Assembly: GCA_946623765.1 (NCBI GenBank)
Contig: CAMORL010000031.1
Span: 1 to 14,215 of the forward strand
From: an uncultured Clostridia bacterium
GTDB lineage: Bacteria; Bacillota_A; Clostridia; Christensenellales; CAG-138
Length of the DNA stretch: 14,215 nucleotides
Reading direction: 5' to 3'
Part shown: positions 1 through 7,831 of the stretch, one piece after another
Numbering within the stretch: position 1 is the stretch's first letter
Layout of the letters: each line of letters begins with the position of its first letter
Translations under genes and position numbers: made by a program
The notes under the pieces: model-generated
Databases searched by the model: none
Seen by the model: the letters and a program-made list of their open reading frames with translations, nothing else
Told to the model about the DNA's origin: nothing

Positions 1-11
1 TATGCTGCTGT

Positions 12-1394
12 TTACATTTCGAGGTTCGCTGCGGTTCTGGGGAACGGCAGGACGTCGCGGATGTTCTGCATGCCGGTGAGGTACATGACCATGCGCTCGA
101 AGCCGAGACCGAAGCCCGCGTGCTTGACGCCGCCGTATTTTCTCAGATCGAGGAACCACTGGTATTCCGACATATCCATGCCGAGCTCCTTGCAGCGCGC
201 GTCGAGCACGTCGTAGCGTTCCTCGCGCTGGCTGCCGCCGACGATCTCGCCGACGCCGGGAACCAGCAGGTCCGCCGCCGCGACGGTCTTGCCGTCGTCG
301 TTCTGCCGCATATAGAAGCTCTTGATCTCCTTCGGGTAATCGGTGAGGAACACCGGCTTGCCGAAGACCTTCTCGGTGATGTAGCGCTCGTGCTCGCTCT
401 GCAGATCGACGCCCCATTCGACCGGGTACTCGAACTGCTCGCCGGAGTTTTTGAGGATTTCGATCGCTTCGGTGTAGCTGAGACGCTTGAACTCGTTGCT
501 GAGAACGTTGTCGAGCCGCTCAAGAAGTCCCTTGTCCACGAACTTGTTGAAGAACTCCATCTCGGCGGGGCAGCGATCGAGCACCGTCCTGATGATGTAC
601 TTGACCATCGCTTCGGCGACGTCCATATCGCCTTCGAGGTCGCAGAACGCCATCTCCGGCTCGATCATCCAGAACTCGCTCGCGTGGCGCGCGGTGAAGG
701 AATATTCGGCGCGGAACGTCGGTCCGAAGGTATAGATGTCGCGGAACGCCAGCGCGAACGCTTCGCCGTAGAGCTGACCGGAACCGGAAAGATGTACGGG
801 CTTTTTGAAGAAGTCCTGCGAATAGTCGACCTTGCCGTCCTCGGTACGCGGGAGGTTTTCCAGATCCAGCGTCGTGACCTGGAACATTTCGCCTCTGCCC
901 TCGCAGTCGGCGTTCGTCAGAATCGGCGTGTGGACGTAGACGAATCCGCGATCCTGGAAGAACTCGTGGATTGCCGCCGCCGTCACCGAGCGCACGCGGA
1001 ACGTCGCAAGGAACGTGTTCGTACGCGGACGGAGCGTCTGCATGGTGCGAAGGTATTCGAGCGTATGACGCTTCTTCTGCATCGGATAATCCGGCGGGCA
1101 CTCGCCCTCGATCATGATCGCGTCCGCATGAATCTCAAAGGGCTGCGGCGCATCCGGCGTGAGCTTGAGCTCGCCTTCGACGACGATTGCGCAGCCGGTG
1201 GTCAGTCCCTTGCCGAGCTTGCGTTCATCGTTTGCATAGACGATCTGCACGGGACGGAAGGACGTGCCGTCGTTCAGTTCGATAAACCCGAACGCTTTGC
1301 CCTCGCGGACGGTGCGGACCCAGCCGCAAACGGTGATCGCGCCGACGAACGATTCCGGCGCTTTCTGGATGTCTTTCAGTTTCAAATATTGCAT
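12..1394 (-). CDS. asnS: Asparaginyl-tRNA synthetase (asparagine--tRNA ligase)
   Basis: Class IIb aminoacyl-tRNA synthetase of 460 residues, the usual bacterial AsnRS length, which charges tRNA-Asn with asparagine in the cytoplasm. An N-terminal OB-fold anticodon-binding domain (about residues 17-95, starting [14 protein letters not shown]) is followed by the catalytic core. Motif 2 begins FRAE at residue 227 and continues into SEFWMIEPE. Motif 3 is GFGLGFERM near residue 427, with the ATP-binding arginine about R434, and the protein ends in the family-typical LPFPRT segment. Motif 2 reads YSFTARH where many AsnRS have NSNTxRH, a local variation that leaves the catalytic residues intact. The start at 1394 is supported by a perfect AGGAGG (1407-1402, 7-nt spacer). 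Transcribed divergently from the zinc peptidase. The leader is only about 47 nt, too short for a T-box. The stop lies 11 nt inside the window edge, so no terminator is visible. Confidence 0.97.
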   Translation of the reverse strand: MQYLKLKDIQKAPESFVGAITVCGWVRTVREGKAFGFIELNDGTSFRPVQIVYANDERKLGKGLTTGCAIVVEGELKLTPDAPQPFEIHADAIMIEGECPPDYPMQKKRHTLEYLRTMQTLRPRTNTFLATFRVRSVTAAAIHEFFQDRGFVYVHTPILTNADCEGRGEMFQVTTLDLENLPRTEDGKVDYSQDFFKKPVHLSGSGQLYGEAFALAFRDIYTFGPTFRAEYSFTARHASEFWMIEPEMAFCDLEGDMDVAEAMVKYIIRTVLDRCPAEMEFFNKFVDKGLLERLDNVLSNEFKRLSYTEAIEILKNSGEQFEYPVEWGVDLQSEHERYITEKVFGKPVFLTDYPKEIKSFYMRQNDDGKTVAAADLLVPGVGEIVGGSQREERYDVLDARCKELGMDMSEYQWFLDLRKYGGVKHAGFGLGFERMVMYLTGMQNIRDVLPFPRTAANLEM

Positions 1395-1447
1395 AACCCT
1401 GCCTCCTATGGGGAATAAGTCGCTTTATTTTGCATTGCGTACAGAGA

Positions 1448-1475
1448 ATTATAACATATTTTTCACGTTTTGCAA
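1448..1475 (-). promoter_or_regulatory. asnS promoter (sigma-A-like)
   Basis: Read on the minus strand, TTGCAA (1475-1470) and a perfect TATAAT (1453-1448) are separated by 16 bp. Transcription would start near 1441, giving a leader of about 47 nt that contains the AGGAGG site. Direct sequence match to the consensus; not experimentally shown. Confidence 0.7.
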
Positions 1476-1504
1476 TGGTAATTCGGCGGAAGATGCGCTA
1501 TAAT
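1476..1504 (+). promoter_or_regulatory. Zinc peptidase promoter (perfect -10, weak -35)
   Basis: A perfect TATAAT at 1499-1504 stands just upstream of the peptidase gene. The best hexamer at 17-bp spacing is TGGTAA (1476-1481), only three of six consensus bases, so the -35 is weak. A start near 1510-1511 would leave almost no 5' leader. Confidence 0.5.
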
Positions 1505-1522
1505 ACAAGCATGGAAGGTTAC

Positions 1523-2218
1523 ATGTATTATTTTCTGGCAATCGCCGTCATGATTCTGTCTCTGATCGCGCAGTCGCGTGTGTCGAGCGTATTCCGGCAA
1601 TACGCGCAGGTCCCCGCAAAAAGCGGTGTGACCGGCGCGGGTCTTGCGCAGCAGCTTCTGTATCAGAACGGGCTGGACCTGCCGATTCAGCAGGTTTCCG
1701 GCGCTCTGACGGACCACTTCGATCCGCGCAATCAGGTGGTCGGGCTGTCCGAGGCGGTGTACGGATCGAGCTCCGTTTCCGCGCTCGCCGTCGCCGCGCA
1801 CGAGATCGGGCACGTGCTGCAATATAATGAAGATTACCGTCCCATGAAGCTGCGCAGCGTGATCCTGCCGATGGCGAGCATCGGCAGCCGCATCGGACCG
1901 TTTCTTGTCATCGGCGGTCTTCTGCTCTCGCTGCTCGTACAGAGCATCGGCAACACCGGATACTATATCGCGCTGGTCGGCGTCGGGCTTTATGTGATGA
2001 TGCTGCTCTTCCAGCTCATCACGCTGCCGGTCGAATTCAACGCGTCCAAACGCGGACTTCAGATGCTCACCGGCGGCGGGTATCTGACCGAAGACGAGCT
2101 GCCCGGCGCAAAGAAGATGCTCCGCGCAGCGGCAATGACCTATGTGCTCGCCGCGCTCGGCTCGTTCGTGACCGTTCTCCGGCTGCTGTCCCTCGCAAGA
2201 GGCGCGCGCCGCAGATAA
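1523..2218 (+). CDS. Membrane zinc metallopeptidase, YugP family
   Basis: Predicted integral-membrane zinc-dependent peptidase of 231 residues, close to the family norm of about 225. An N-terminal membrane segment (residues 3-20) ends in the family-like LIAQSRV. The zincin motif HEIGH lies at residues 93-97 (two zinc histidines plus catalytic glutamate), and a downstream acidic residue, E171 in LPVEFNAS, is the likely third ligand. Further hydrophobic segments lie at about 114-134, 140-166 and 200-220, and the end is basic (ARGARRR). I chose ATG 1523 because GGAAGG (1513-1518) lies 4 nt upstream and the protein then begins directly with the membrane segment. ATG 1511 (four residues longer, MEGY) is possible only as a leaderless start, and an upstream extension to 1430 would cross the promoter. 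The substrate is unknown; the family is named from B. subtilis YugP, and its physiological role is poorly defined. Divergent from asnS and convergent with the topoisomerase operon, so monocistronic. Confidence 0.88.
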   Translation: MYYFLAIAVMILSLIAQSRVSSVFRQYAQVPAKSGVTGAGLAQQLLYQNGLDLPIQQVSGALTDHFDPRNQVVGLSEAVYGSSSVSALAVAAHEIGHVLQYNEDYRPMKLRSVILPMASIGSRIGPFLVIGGLLLSLLVQSIGNTGYYIALVGVGLYVMMLLFQLITLPVEFNASKRGLQMLTGGGYLTEDELPGAKKMLRAAAMTYVLAALGSFVTVLRLLSLARGARRR

Positions 2219-2233
2219 CCCCTTTTCCGTCAG

Positions 2234-2265
2234 AAAAAGCATCCGGATCGCCCGGATGCTTTTTT
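2234..2265. terminator. Bidirectional intrinsic terminator
   Basis: A perfect inverted repeat: the stem core GCATCCGG (2239-2246) pairs with CCGGATGC (2252-2259) around a 5-nt loop. It is flanked by AAAAA on the left (2234-2238) and TTTTTT on the right (2260-2265), so either strand gives a GC-rich hairpin followed by a U-run. It sits between the stop of the zinc peptidase (2218) and the stop of the topoisomerase A subunit (2278), ending both convergent transcripts. Confidence 0.92.
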
Positions 2266-2277
2266 CATAATACGTGA

Positions 2278-4686
2278 TTATTCGTCGCTTCTGTATGCCG
2301 AGACCACGTCGTCGTCGAGGATGACCGCAAGCAGCATTTCGCCCTTCGACGCTTTCGGTTCGATGTGAATGCTTTCGGTGCTGATCGGGGTTTTGGCGCC
2401 GTGGCGCTGTTCGATCACGAGCGTGTACGGCTGCTGCACGGTCGCGGCGTACGCAAGCCGCGTGCCGTTGCTGCCGTTTTTGCGGAAGTCGAACGTCTTG
2501 ACGCCCTTGCCGTTTCTGCCCTGCTGTTCATAATCGAAGAGGAAGCTGCGCTTGCCGAAGCCCCGGTCGGAAAGCACAATGAGCTCTCCCTCGTCGCCGA
2601 CCGGCATGCACGCCATCACGCGATCTTTGGGCTCCAGCTTGATGCCGATGACGCCCGCCGCGCTTCTGCCGGTCTCCGGCACGGAATCCGCGGCAAAGCG
2701 GATGCACATGCCCTGTTCCGTGACGAGCAGAATGTCCATCGTGGGCATCGGGTACGCGCCCAAAAGCGTATCCTTATCCTTCAGATTCAGCGCTGCGGTG
2801 CGCTTGCCGCGCACGCGGTAGTCCGCGGCGTTCGACCGCTTCACCATGCCGCCGGTCGTGCAGAACAGATAGCTGCCCTCGTCGCGGTCCGGGAACGCGC
2901 CGACGATCGTTTCGCCCTTTTCAAGCTCCACGATGCTGACGAGGTTCGCCGCCCTTGCGGAGGGACGCGTTTCGGGAATGTCGGAAACCTTCAGGTTCAG
3001 CATCGCGCCGCGGTTGGTGAACAGGCGGATGCTCTCGTTGCTGTTGACCTCCAGGATGCGCTCCGGCTTGTCGGCGCGGATCTGCGAAAGATTGAACTGC
3101 TTTTTCGGACACTTCCGGATCTTGAGATCGGCACATACCGCAACGATCACTTCCTCGACCGCCTCGGGCTCGTTCGAAGGCTCTTCGATTTTTTCATCGG
3201 CGGAAATGATCTGCGTTCTGCGCTTGCCGTCGAACAGCTTGCGAATTTCCGTCAGTTCCTTCTTGATGAGGTGGACGAGCTTCGTATCGGAGCTGAGGAT
3301 CGCCTCGAGCTCCGCAATGAGCTTTTTGACTTCCTTATACTCCTTTTCGATCGAGAGGAGTTCGAGGTTTGTCAGTTTCTGAAGACGGAGATCGAGAATC
3401 GCCTGCGCCTGGATCTCGGTGAGGCTGAACGTCTTCATGAGTCCTTCGCGCGCTTCCTTCGGAGACTTGCTTGCGCGGATCAGCTTGATGACGCGATCGA
3501 GGTTGTTGACCGCAACCATCAGACCTTCCAAAATGTGGCAGCGCTTTTTTGCGATCTCCAGTTCGGTCTTGGTGCGGCGCGTCACGACAGCGCGCTGATG
3601 GCGCACATAGTATTCGATGATCTGCTTGAGGTTCAGCTGCTGCGGCTTGCCGTCCGCGATCGCGACGTAATTCGCGCCGAACGTGCACTGCAGATCGGAG
3701 TATTTGAACAGAAGCTGCAGGATCCGCTCCGGATCTCCGTCCTTCTTGATCTCGATGACGGCGCGGGTGCCCATGCGGTCGCTTTCGTCGCGGATATCGG
3801 AAATCGCCGCGAACATTGCCTTCTTTTCCTGCGTGATCTCGAGAATCTTCGAAAGGCACGCCGCCTTGTTGATCTGATACGGGAACTCGTCGATAACGAT
3901 GCGCGTCTTGCCGTTCTTGACTTCTTCGAAATGCGTGCGCGCGCGCATGGTGAGTTTTCCGCGTCCGGTCTCGTAGCTTTGCGCGATCTCGGGCGAATCG
4001 AGCAGGAACCCGCCGGTCGGAAAGTCCGGCGCGGGCATGATCTTCAGAAGATCCGCGATCTTGATGCGCGGGTTGTCGAGCACGGCTATGACCGCGTCGA
4101 TCGCCTCGACCGGGTTGTGCGGCGGGATCGAGGTTGCAAGACCGACCGCAATGCCGTTCGCGCCGTTGACCAGAAGGTTCGGAAAACGTCCCGGCAGAAG
4201 CTCCGGCTCCTTTAAGGTGTCGTCAAAGTTCCATGTGAAATCGACCGTGTCCTTGTCGATGTCGCGAAGCAGCAGCAGCGCGGCGTCGGTCATGCGGGCT
4301 TCGGTGTAGCGCATTGCCGCGGCGGAGTCGCCGTCGACCGAACCGAAGTTGCCGTGCCCGTCGACGAGCGTGACGCCCATATTGAACGGCTGCGCCATGC
4401 GCACCATCGCATCGTATACGGAACTGTCGCCGTGCGGATGGTATTTACCGAGGCAGTCGCCGACGATACGCGCGCTCTTTCTGTGCGGCTTGTCGGGGGA
4501 AAGTCCCAGTTCCATCATGGTATAGAGAATGCGCCGCTGTACGGGCTTCAGTCCGTCCTCGACGCGCGGCAGGGCGCGTTCCAGAATGACGTGCTCCGCA
4601 TAGGGCATCATGGAATCGTGCATGACCTCGTCCATGCTCTTTAAGAGGATGGTTTCGGTTTGCGTTGGGATCGTATTCTTTGCCAT
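2278..4686 (-). CDS. gyrA/parC: Type IIA DNA topoisomerase, A subunit (GyrA/ParC family)
   Basis: DNA-breaking and religating subunit of gyrase or topoisomerase IV, 802 residues, a full-length family member. The breakage-reunion domain contains [11 protein letters not shown] (82-92) and [11 protein letters not shown], with the catalytic tyrosine Y127 preceded by R126. The quinolone-determining positions equivalent to E. coli GyrA Ser83 and Asp87 are S88 and D92, the susceptible-type residues. The N-terminal half ([17 protein letters not shown]) resembles GyrA more than Gram-positive ParC, which usually has [18 protein letters not shown] coiled-coil region and a C-terminal beta-pinwheel follow (from about residue 510). 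The canonical GyrA box QRRGGKG is absent from the first blade; a degenerate version, QGRNGKG, lies late in the domain at 722-728. True supercoiling activity versus decatenation therefore cannot be decided from sequence alone. The start lies 3 nt beyond the stop of the B subunit, so the two are co-translated. No dnaA, dnaN or recF is adjacent, unlike the usual gyrBA locus. Family assignment is certain; gyrase versus topoisomerase IV is open. Confidence 0.93.
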   Translation of the reverse strand: MAKNTIPTQTETILLKSMDEVMHDSMMPYAEHVILERALPRVEDGLKPVQRRILYTMMELGLSPDKPHRKSARIVGDCLGKYHPHGDSSVYDAMVRMAQPFNMGVTLVDGHGNFGSVDGDSAAAMRYTEARMTDAALLLLRDIDKDTVDFTWNFDDTLKEPELLPGRFPNLLVNGANGIAVGLATSIPPHNPVEAIDAVIAVLDNPRIKIADLLKIMPAPDFPTGGFLLDSPEIAQSYETGRGKLTMRARTHFEEVKNGKTRIVIDEFPYQINKAACLSKILEITQEKKAMFAAISDIRDESDRMGTRAVIEIKKDGDPERILQLLFKYSDLQCTFGANYVAIADGKPQQLNLKQIIEYYVRHQRAVVTRRTKTELEIAKKRCHILEGLMVAVNNLDRVIKLIRASKSPKEAREGLMKTFSLTEIQAQAILDLRLQKLTNLELLSIEKEYKEVKKLIAELEAILSSDTKLVHLIKKELTEIRKLFDGKRRTQIISADEKIEEPSNEPEAVEEVIVAVCADLKIRKCPKKQFNLSQIRADKPERILEVNSNESIRLFTNRGAMLNLKVSDIPETRPSARAANLVSIVELEKGETIVGAFPDRDEGSYLFCTTGGMVKRSNAADYRVRGKRTAALNLKDKDTLLGAYPMPTMDILLVTEQGMCIRFAADSVPETGRSAAGVIGIKLEPKDRVMACMPVGDEGELIVLSDRGFGKRSFLFDYEQQGRNGKGVKTFDFRKNGSNGTRLAYAATVQQPYTLVIEQRHGAKTPISTESIHIEPKASKGEMLLAVILDDDVVSAYRSDE

Positions 4687-4689
4687 AGC

Positions 4690-6642
4690 TTACTCCTTGA
4701 TCTTCTCGAACGCCGTATTCGAGCGGTTGAAGTCCGCGTACTCGAAGATGTATTCCTTGCGGGACTGCACCTTGTCGCCCATCAGTACGGTGACGAGGTG
4801 TTCAACCTCCGCCGCGTCCTCGATGGTCACGCGCGTGAGCCTTCTGCGCTCCGGGTTCATCGTCGTTTCCCAAAGCTGTTCGGGATTCATTTCGCCGAGA
4901 CCCTTATAGCGCTGCAGGGTGTAATTCTTGCCGGAAATCCCGCGCATCGCGGCTTTCAGCGCAGGATCGTCGTAGCAGTAGACCGGCTGCTGATTCGTTT
5001 TCTGCACGCGGTAGAGCGGCGCCATGCCGATATACACGTGCCCCTCGGTGATGAGCGGACGCATGTAGCGGTAAAAGAACGTCAGAAGGATCGCGCGGAT
5101 GTGCGCGCCGTCCTGGTCCGCGTCGGCGAGGATGATGATCTTGTTGTATTTCAGAGAGGAGATGTCGAAGTCGTCGCCGATGCCGGTACCGAGCGCGGTG
5201 ATGATCGAACGGAACTCGTCGTTCTGCAGCACCTGTTCAAGCCGCTTCTTTTCGACGTTCAGCGGCTTGCCGCGCAAGGGCAGAATCGCCTGAAATCTCC
5301 GGTCGCGTCCCTGCTTTGCGGAACCGCCTGCGGAATCGCCCTCCACGATGAACAGCTCGTTGACCGAATAGTCGCGTCCGGTGCAGCTACTAAGCTTTCC
5401 GACGAGCGGCGCGTTTTCGAGCTTGCTCTTTTCGCGCGCGTTTTCCTTTGCCTTTCGCGCCGCGCTTCTTGCCTTTGCGGCTTTGACCGCCTTTTCCGCG
5501 ATCAGGTTTGCGGTGTTCGCGTTCTTGAGATTTTCGAGCCACGGAATCAGCGTCTGATTCAGAACCGCTTCGACGGCGGGACGCGCTTCGGTGTTGCCGA
5601 GCTTGGTCTTCGTCTGCCCCTCGAACTGAACGCTGTGCATCTTGAGAGAAAGCACGGCGGTCATGCCCTCGCGGAAATCCTCCCCCGCGAGCGACGGGTC
5701 CTTCTCCTTCAGAACGCCGTTCTTGCGGCAGTAATCGTTGAAGATCTTCGTAATCGCCGCCTTGAAGCCGGTCTCGTGCGTGCCGCCCTCGGTGGTCGGG
5801 ATGTTGTTGACGTAGGACGCGATCGTCTCCGCGTATTCGTCGTTGTGCAGGATCGCGGCTTCGACCACGATGCCGTTCGATTCGCCCTTGATGTGAATCG
5901 GCGGATCGTAGAGCGCGTTCTTGTCCTCCTGAATGTAGCGCACGAAATCCGAAAGCCCGCCGTCGTACTTGAACTCGGCGTGCTTCTGCTTTTCGCGGTT
6001 GTCGTCCAGAACAAGTTTGACGCCGCGGTTCAGATACGCAAGCTCGCGGAGCCGCTTCATGACGACCGAATACTGCATATCGATCGTTTCGAACACGCGG
6101 TCGTCCGGCAGGAACGTCACGACCGTGCCCTGCTTGCGGGTCCTGCCGATCTCGGTGAGCGGGTACTTCGGCTTTCCGGAAACGATCTTGCCCTCCTCGT
6201 TTTCGACGCTCTCGAACTCCATCTTATAGGCGCGGTTTTCGTGGTAGACCTCGACGGAAAGCCACCGGGACAGCGCGTTCACGACCGAAGCGCCGACGCC
6301 GTGCAGACCGCCGGAATAGGAATACGCCGTGTTGCCGAACTTGCCGCCGGCGTGCAGCTGCGTAAAGACGACCTCGACGCCGGAAACGCCGAGCTTTTCA
6401 TGGATGCCGGTGGGGATGCCTCTGCCGTTGTCGGTGACTGTGACGGAATGATCGCGGTGCAGCGTGACCGTAATCTCGTCCGCGTAGCCGTTCGCCGCCT
6501 CGTCGATCGCGTTGTCCACGATCTCCCAGAGAAGGTGATGAAGGCCGGGCAGCCCGGTGGAACCGATATACATGCCGGGACGCATTCTGACTGCGTCCAG
6601 CCCTTCCATGACGGTTATATTTTTGACGGAATACTCTTCCAT
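4690..6642 (-). CDS. gyrB/parE: Type IIA DNA topoisomerase, B subunit (GyrB/ParE family)
   Basis: ATPase subunit partnering the A subunit encoded just downstream, 650 residues. The GHKL ATPase domain shows EIVDNAIDE (general base E40, Mg-binding N44), DNGRGIP (D71) and the lid GGLHGVGASVVNALS. The transducer contains QTKTKLG. The Toprim domain has VEGDSAGG (E434) and DADQDG (507-512), the metal-binding acids needed for DNA cleavage, then QRYKGLGEMNPEQLWETTM. The end, MGDKVQSRKEYI plus a short tail, matches both GyrB and Gram-positive ParE. Some stretches (FNDYCRK..LKEKD, YTLQRYKGLGEMN) look ParE-like, so the subtype is uncertain. It lacks the large insert typical of proteobacterial GyrB. The start is set by GGAGG (6653-6649) with a 6-nt spacer. 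First gene of a two-gene operon and divergent from rsmH. Confidence 0.94.
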   Translation of the reverse strand: MEEYSVKNITVMEGLDAVRMRPGMYIGSTGLPGLHHLLWEIVDNAIDEAANGYADEITVTLHRDHSVTVTDNGRGIPTGIHEKLGVSGVEVVFTQLHAGGKFGNTAYSYSGGLHGVGASVVNALSRWLSVEVYHENRAYKMEFESVENEEGKIVSGKPKYPLTEIGRTRKQGTVVTFLPDDRVFETIDMQYSVVMKRLRELAYLNRGVKLVLDDNREKQKHAEFKYDGGLSDFVRYIQEDKNALYDPPIHIKGESNGIVVEAAILHNDEYAETIASYVNNIPTTEGGTHETGFKAAITKIFNDYCRKNGVLKEKDPSLAGEDFREGMTAVLSLKMHSVQFEGQTKTKLGNTEARPAVEAVLNQTLIPWLENLKNANTANLIAEKAVKAAKARSAARKAKENAREKSKLENAPLVGKLSSCTGRDYSVNELFIVEGDSAGGSAKQGRDRRFQAILPLRGKPLNVEKKRLEQVLQNDEFRSIITALGTGIGDDFDISSLKYNKIIILADADQDGAHIRAILLTFFYRYMRPLITEGHVYIGMAPLYRVQKTNQQPVYCYDDPALKAAMRGISGKNYTLQRYKGLGEMNPEQLWETTMNPERRRLTRVTIEDAAEVEHLVTVLMGDKVQSRKEYIFEYADFNRSNTAFEKIKE

Positions 6643-6670
6643 ATATATCCTCCGAAATCAAGTTCCAGAC

Positions 6671-6699
6671 ATTATACCACAAGATATTGTGTTTGCGGG
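6671..6699 (-). promoter_or_regulatory. Topoisomerase operon promoter (extended -10)
   Basis: On the minus strand a perfect extended -10 element, TGGTATAAT, covers 6679-6671. The -35 region (CCCGCA at 6699-6694, 17-bp spacing) is poor, as is usual for extended -10 promoters. The start would fall near 6664, giving a leader of about 22 nt with GGAGG before the B-subunit ATG. Gyrase genes are often supercoiling-sensitive; whether this promoter is cannot be told from sequence. Confidence 0.65.
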
Positions 6700-6770
6700 G
6701 ATTTTTGCCCGCAGTTTTACGTTTTATTCATATTTCATGGAAAATTTGCTTTTCAGACGCATTTATGGGG

Positions 6771-6799
6771 GTGACAAGAACAGTCGATTGGTGTATAAT
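6771..6799 (+). promoter_or_regulatory. dcw operon promoter upstream of rsmH
   Basis: GTGACA (6771-6776, five of six consensus bases) and a perfect TATAAT (6794-6799) are separated by exactly 17 bp. An AT-rich stretch (about 6700-6768) lies upstream and stands out against the GC-rich genes; it could act as an UP element. The predicted start is near 6806, leaving a 44-nt leader with AAAGGAG. No terminator separates the following genes, so this promoter probably drives the whole cluster to murD and beyond. Confidence 0.78.
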
Positions 6800-6849
6800 G
6801 CACAATGTATTTATATGTGGAAGTGTACCGTTACGGAGAAAGGAGCCGC

Positions 6850-7812
6850 ATGGAAACCGAATTTCATCATGTACCGATCATGGTTTCGGAAGTTCTCGCG
6901 CTCCTGGAACCCTCGCGCGGGGGGATTTTCGTGGACGGCACGCTCGGCGGCGGCGGTCACGCGGAGGCGGTGCTCTCTGCGCTTCCGCAAGACGGACGGC
7001 TCTTCGGCATCGACCGCGACGACGAGGCGCTCAGAGCGGCAAGCGCGAGGCTGTCGCGCTTCGGCGACCGCTTCACCGCGATCAAGGGCAACTTTTTCGA
7101 CATGAAAGCGCTGCTTTCGGCGCGCGGAATCGACCGGGTCGACGGGATTCTTTTGGATCTCGGCGTCTCCTCGCATCAGCTTGACGCAGCCGAACGCGGC
7201 TTTTCCTACAAGGCGGAAGCGCCGCTCGATATGCGCATGGATCAAAGCGCGCCGCTCACGGCAAGGACCGTCGTGAACACGTGGAGCGAGGCGGAGCTTC
7301 GGAATATCTTTTATGAATACGGCGAGGAAAAATTCTCCGCGAAGATTGCCTCCCGCATCGTCGAACGGCGCGAATTGCAGCCGATCGAAACGACGACGGA
7401 GCTTGCCGAGCTCATCCGAAGCGCGATCCCCGCGAAGTTCAGAAACGAGCCGCAGCATCCCGCGCGGCGGTGTTTTCAGGCGATCCGCATCGCGGTCAAC
7501 GGCGAACTGGACGGGCTGCATGACGCGATCGTTTCCGCGCACGATCTTCTGAATCCCGGCGGACGGCTGGCGATTCTGACCTTCCACTCCCTCGAGGACC
7601 GGATTGTGAAGAACACATTCCGCAGTTTTGAAAACCCGTGCACCTGCCCGAAGTCCGCGCCGGTGTGCATCTGCGGCAAAAAGCCCACCGCAAAGGTTCT
7701 GACGCGCCACCCGCTTGTCGCCTCGGAACAGGAACAAACCGAAAATTCCCGCGCGACGAGCGCAAAGCTTCGCGCGATCGTACGCATGGATCCGCTCACC
7801 GGATCATATTGA
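6850..7812 (+). CDS. rsmH: 16S rRNA (cytosine(1402)-N(4))-methyltransferase RsmH (MraW)
   Basis: SAM-dependent methyltransferase of 320 residues that modifies N4 of C1402 in 16S rRNA at the decoding centre. The N-terminus is typical (HHVPIMVSEVLALL). The SAM-binding motif I is FVDGTLGGGGHA (27-38) and the acidic loop is GIDRD. LLDLGVSSHQLD lies around 101-112, followed by GFSY and PLDMRMD. The HPARRCFQAIRIAVN block and LTFHSLEDRIVK are family signatures, as is the late cysteine-rich CTCP...CICGKKP segment. ATG 6850 is chosen because AAAGGAG (6839-6845) precedes it. An upstream in-frame ATG at 6805 coincides with the predicted transcription start and would add 15 residues not found in the family. 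First gene of the cluster; the usual mraZ does not precede it. Confidence 0.97.
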   Translation: METEFHHVPIMVSEVLALLEPSRGGIFVDGTLGGGGHAEAVLSALPQDGRLFGIDRDDEALRAASARLSRFGDRFTAIKGNFFDMKALLSARGIDRVDGILLDLGVSSHQLDAAERGFSYKAEAPLDMRMDQSAPLTARTVVNTWSEAELRNIFYEYGEEKFSAKIASRIVERRELQPIETTTELAELIRSAIPAKFRNEPQHPARRCFQAIRIAVNGELDGLHDAIVSAHDLLNPGGRLAILTFHSLEDRIVKNTFRSFENPCTCPKSAPVCICGKKPTAKVLTRHPLVASEQEQTENSRATSAKLRAIVRMDPLTGSY

Positions 7813-7831
7813 TGAAGAAAGGAGATGCGGC

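Noticed and set aside
120..1418. A 432-codon plus-strand frame opposite asnS
   Set aside because: Antisense shadow of a complete AsnRS; no recognisable domain.
1395..1447. A T-box riboswitch upstream of asnS
   Set aside because: The leader after the predicted promoter is only about 47 nt, too short for a T-box, with no terminator hairpin or T-box consensus seen.
2365..4215. A 616-codon open frame on the plus strand opposite the topoisomerase A subunit
   Set aside because: Same antisense composition effect; the conserved motifs are all on the minus strand.
4660..6774. A 704-codon open frame on the plus strand opposite the topoisomerase B subunit
   Set aside because: It lies wholly antisense to a confidently identified gene. 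It has no domain I recognise, is unusually rich in Arg, Val, Leu and Asp as expected from the reverse complement of GC-rich codons, and has no ribosome site.
6805..6849. Upstream ATG start for rsmH at 6805
   Set aside because: It coincides with the predicted transcription start, has no ribosome site, and adds residues absent from the family. ATG 6850 has AAAGGAG.
7715..7831. Upstream start for the FtsL-like gene inside rsmH
   Set aside because: It would overlap rsmH by about 100 nt without a ribosome site. ATG 7832 has a well-placed AAAGGAG.
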